Shown here: positions 5,252 through 5,284 of the stretch, piece after piece
How positions within the stretch are numbered: position 1 is the first letter of the stretch
Layout of the letters: each line of letters opens with the position of its first letter
Assembly: GCA_000438115.1 (NCBI GenBank)
Contig: FR903604.1
Coordinates: 5,538 to 10,821, forward strand
Source of the DNA: Prevotella sp. CAG:617
GTDB taxonomy: Bacteria; Bacteroidota; Bacteroidia; Bacteroidales; Bacteroidaceae
Reading direction: 5' to 3'
Length of the DNA stretch: 5,284 bases
The notes under the pieces: generated by a model
What the model was told of the DNA's origin: nothing
Database searches by the model: none
What the model saw: only the letters and a program-made list of their open reading frames with translations
Position numbers and translations under genes: made by a program

Positions 5252-5284
5252 GTGAAACTCGCCCGATTTCGGATGGATTTAGGA

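Noticed and set aside
1..5284. CRISPR arrays, insertion sequences, tRNA/rRNA genes, toxin-antitoxin or defence modules
   Set aside because: Scanning both strands showed no spaced direct repeats, transposase-like proteins, terminal inverted repeats around a gene, RNA gene folds, or nuclease/toxin families.

Overview
The window looks like chromosomal DNA from a fairly GC-rich member of the Bacteroidales (gut/oral Bacteroides-Prevotella type). Several things point there. Copies of the Bacteroidetes -7 promoter element TAnnTTTG (TATCTTTG, TACTTTTG) lie upstream of genes. Most starts lack a Shine-Dalgarno sequence and have A-rich leaders. The proteins include a SPII-secreted GH43-CBM6 lipoprotein and a secreted retropepsin-like protein of a type common in this group. 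Genus-level placement is not possible from the window alone.

Layout. (1) 1-119, minus strand: 5' end of a gene that leaves the window, probably a CorA-type divalent metal transporter. (2) 120-482: divergent intergenic region with one promoter-like element for each side, a small hairpin followed by T7, and a C8 tract. (3) 483-1866, plus strand: secreted, two-lobed retropepsin-like aspartyl protease. It appears broken by a one-base frameshift in a C6 run at 1685-1690: the first frame ends at 1772 in a nonsense tail, and the true C-terminus continues in another frame to 1866. (4) 1867-2102: intergenic, with a perfect 15-bp inverted repeat and a probable promoter. (5) 2103-3509, plus strand: GH43 glycoside hydrolase lipoprotein with a C-terminal CBM6-like domain. 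(6) 3510-3631: convergent intergenic region with a strong hairpin, probably a bidirectional terminator. (7) 3632-4696, minus strand: aroB, 3-dehydroquinate synthase. (8) 4714-5166, minus strand: hotdog-fold acyl-CoA thioesterase, 17 nt upstream of aroB and probably co-transcribed with it. (9) 5167-5284: thioesterase leader and promoter.

How they work together: the thioesterase-aroB pair is the only likely operon, joining a chorismate-pathway enzyme with a general thioesterase. The protease and the GH43 lipoprotein each have their own promoter-like element and a hairpin after them, so they look like independent transcription units. I found no rRNA, tRNA, CRISPR array, insertion sequence or phage gene. 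I see no convincing evidence of a new multi-gene system. The items most worth checking are the frameshifted bilobal protease and the unexplained inverted repeats.
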